This document shows, in pieces, positions 5,206 to 5,261 of a DNA stretch of 5,261 bases (the first letter of the stretch is position 1; every line of letters begins with the position of its first letter). Origin of the DNA: Anaeromyxobacteraceae bacterium. Lineage in GTDB: Bacteria; Myxococcota; Myxococcia; Myxococcales; Anaeromyxobacteraceae. The position numbers and the translations under genes were made by a program. Below the pieces are notes generated by a model, which saw only the letters and a program-made list of their open reading frames with translations, made no database searches and was not told the DNA's origin. Location: NCBI GenBank assembly GCA_027349605.1, contig DAIEMM010000193.1, positions 1 through 5,261 on the forward strand, in the 5' to 3' direction.

Positions 5206-5223
5206 CGGTTCGTCTCCCTCCAC
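5206..5223 (-). promoter_or_regulatory. Ribosome binding site deciding the zinc-knuckle gene start
   Basis: On the minus strand the sequence before ATG 5205 reads GTGGAGGGAGACGAACCG. GGAGG and the overlapping GGGAG lie 8 to 11 bases from the ATG, stronger than anything before the alternative GTG at 5242-5244, where only 17 bases of upstream sequence are visible. It could also be ordinary coding sequence, since the frame is open through it. Confidence 0.55.
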
Positions 5224-5261
5224 GTGATCGAGTCCTCGCTTCACCGCGTCGTCGAGCAGCT

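Overview
The window is a compact block of tailed-phage head-assembly genes. It could come from a phage genome or a prophage; no host chromosomal gene, integrase, att site or tRNA is visible to decide which. Composition is strongly GC-rich (about two thirds G+C by eye) with G/C-biased third codon positions, so the host is a high-GC bacterium. The leaderless-looking GTG gene with an extended -10 box would suit a lineage such as Myxococcota, Deinococcota or Actinomycetota, but the sequence does not fix the taxon.

Almost everything is read on the minus strand, from right to left. In that order: a small protein with an N-terminal CCHC zinc-knuckle motif and a C-terminal predicted coiled coil (4861-5205, possibly extending past the right edge); a 77-residue helix-turn-helix protein (4430-4663); a probable small terminase subunit (3982-4383); the large terminase subunit (2588-3985); an 89-residue unknown (2322-2591); a T7-type head-to-tail connector or portal (573-2318); a 68-residue unknown (370-576); and the N-terminal 122 codons of a probable scaffolding protein cut by the left edge (1-366). 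The major capsid gene would be expected just beyond the left edge.

From the small terminase to the scaffold the genes form one operon. Three junctions are 4-base stop/start overlaps (GTGA or ATGA) and two are 3-base gaps, so translational coupling is likely. The products fit one pathway: the terminase subunits recognise, cut and pump DNA through the portal into a procapsid built on the scaffold.

The least ordinary part is the right-hand 900 bases, upstream of the terminase genes. A 53-codon ORF with two predicted membrane helices lies on the plus strand (4698-4859). It has an extended -10 box placed for a leaderless GTG start, and its stop is one base from the convergent stop of the zinc-knuckle gene. 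It looks like a separately expressed accessory ('moron'-like) gene inserted in the structural operon. The zinc-knuckle protein, the opposing membrane peptide and the short helix-turn-helix protein are the candidates for something undescribed; no complete new system can be demonstrated from this window.
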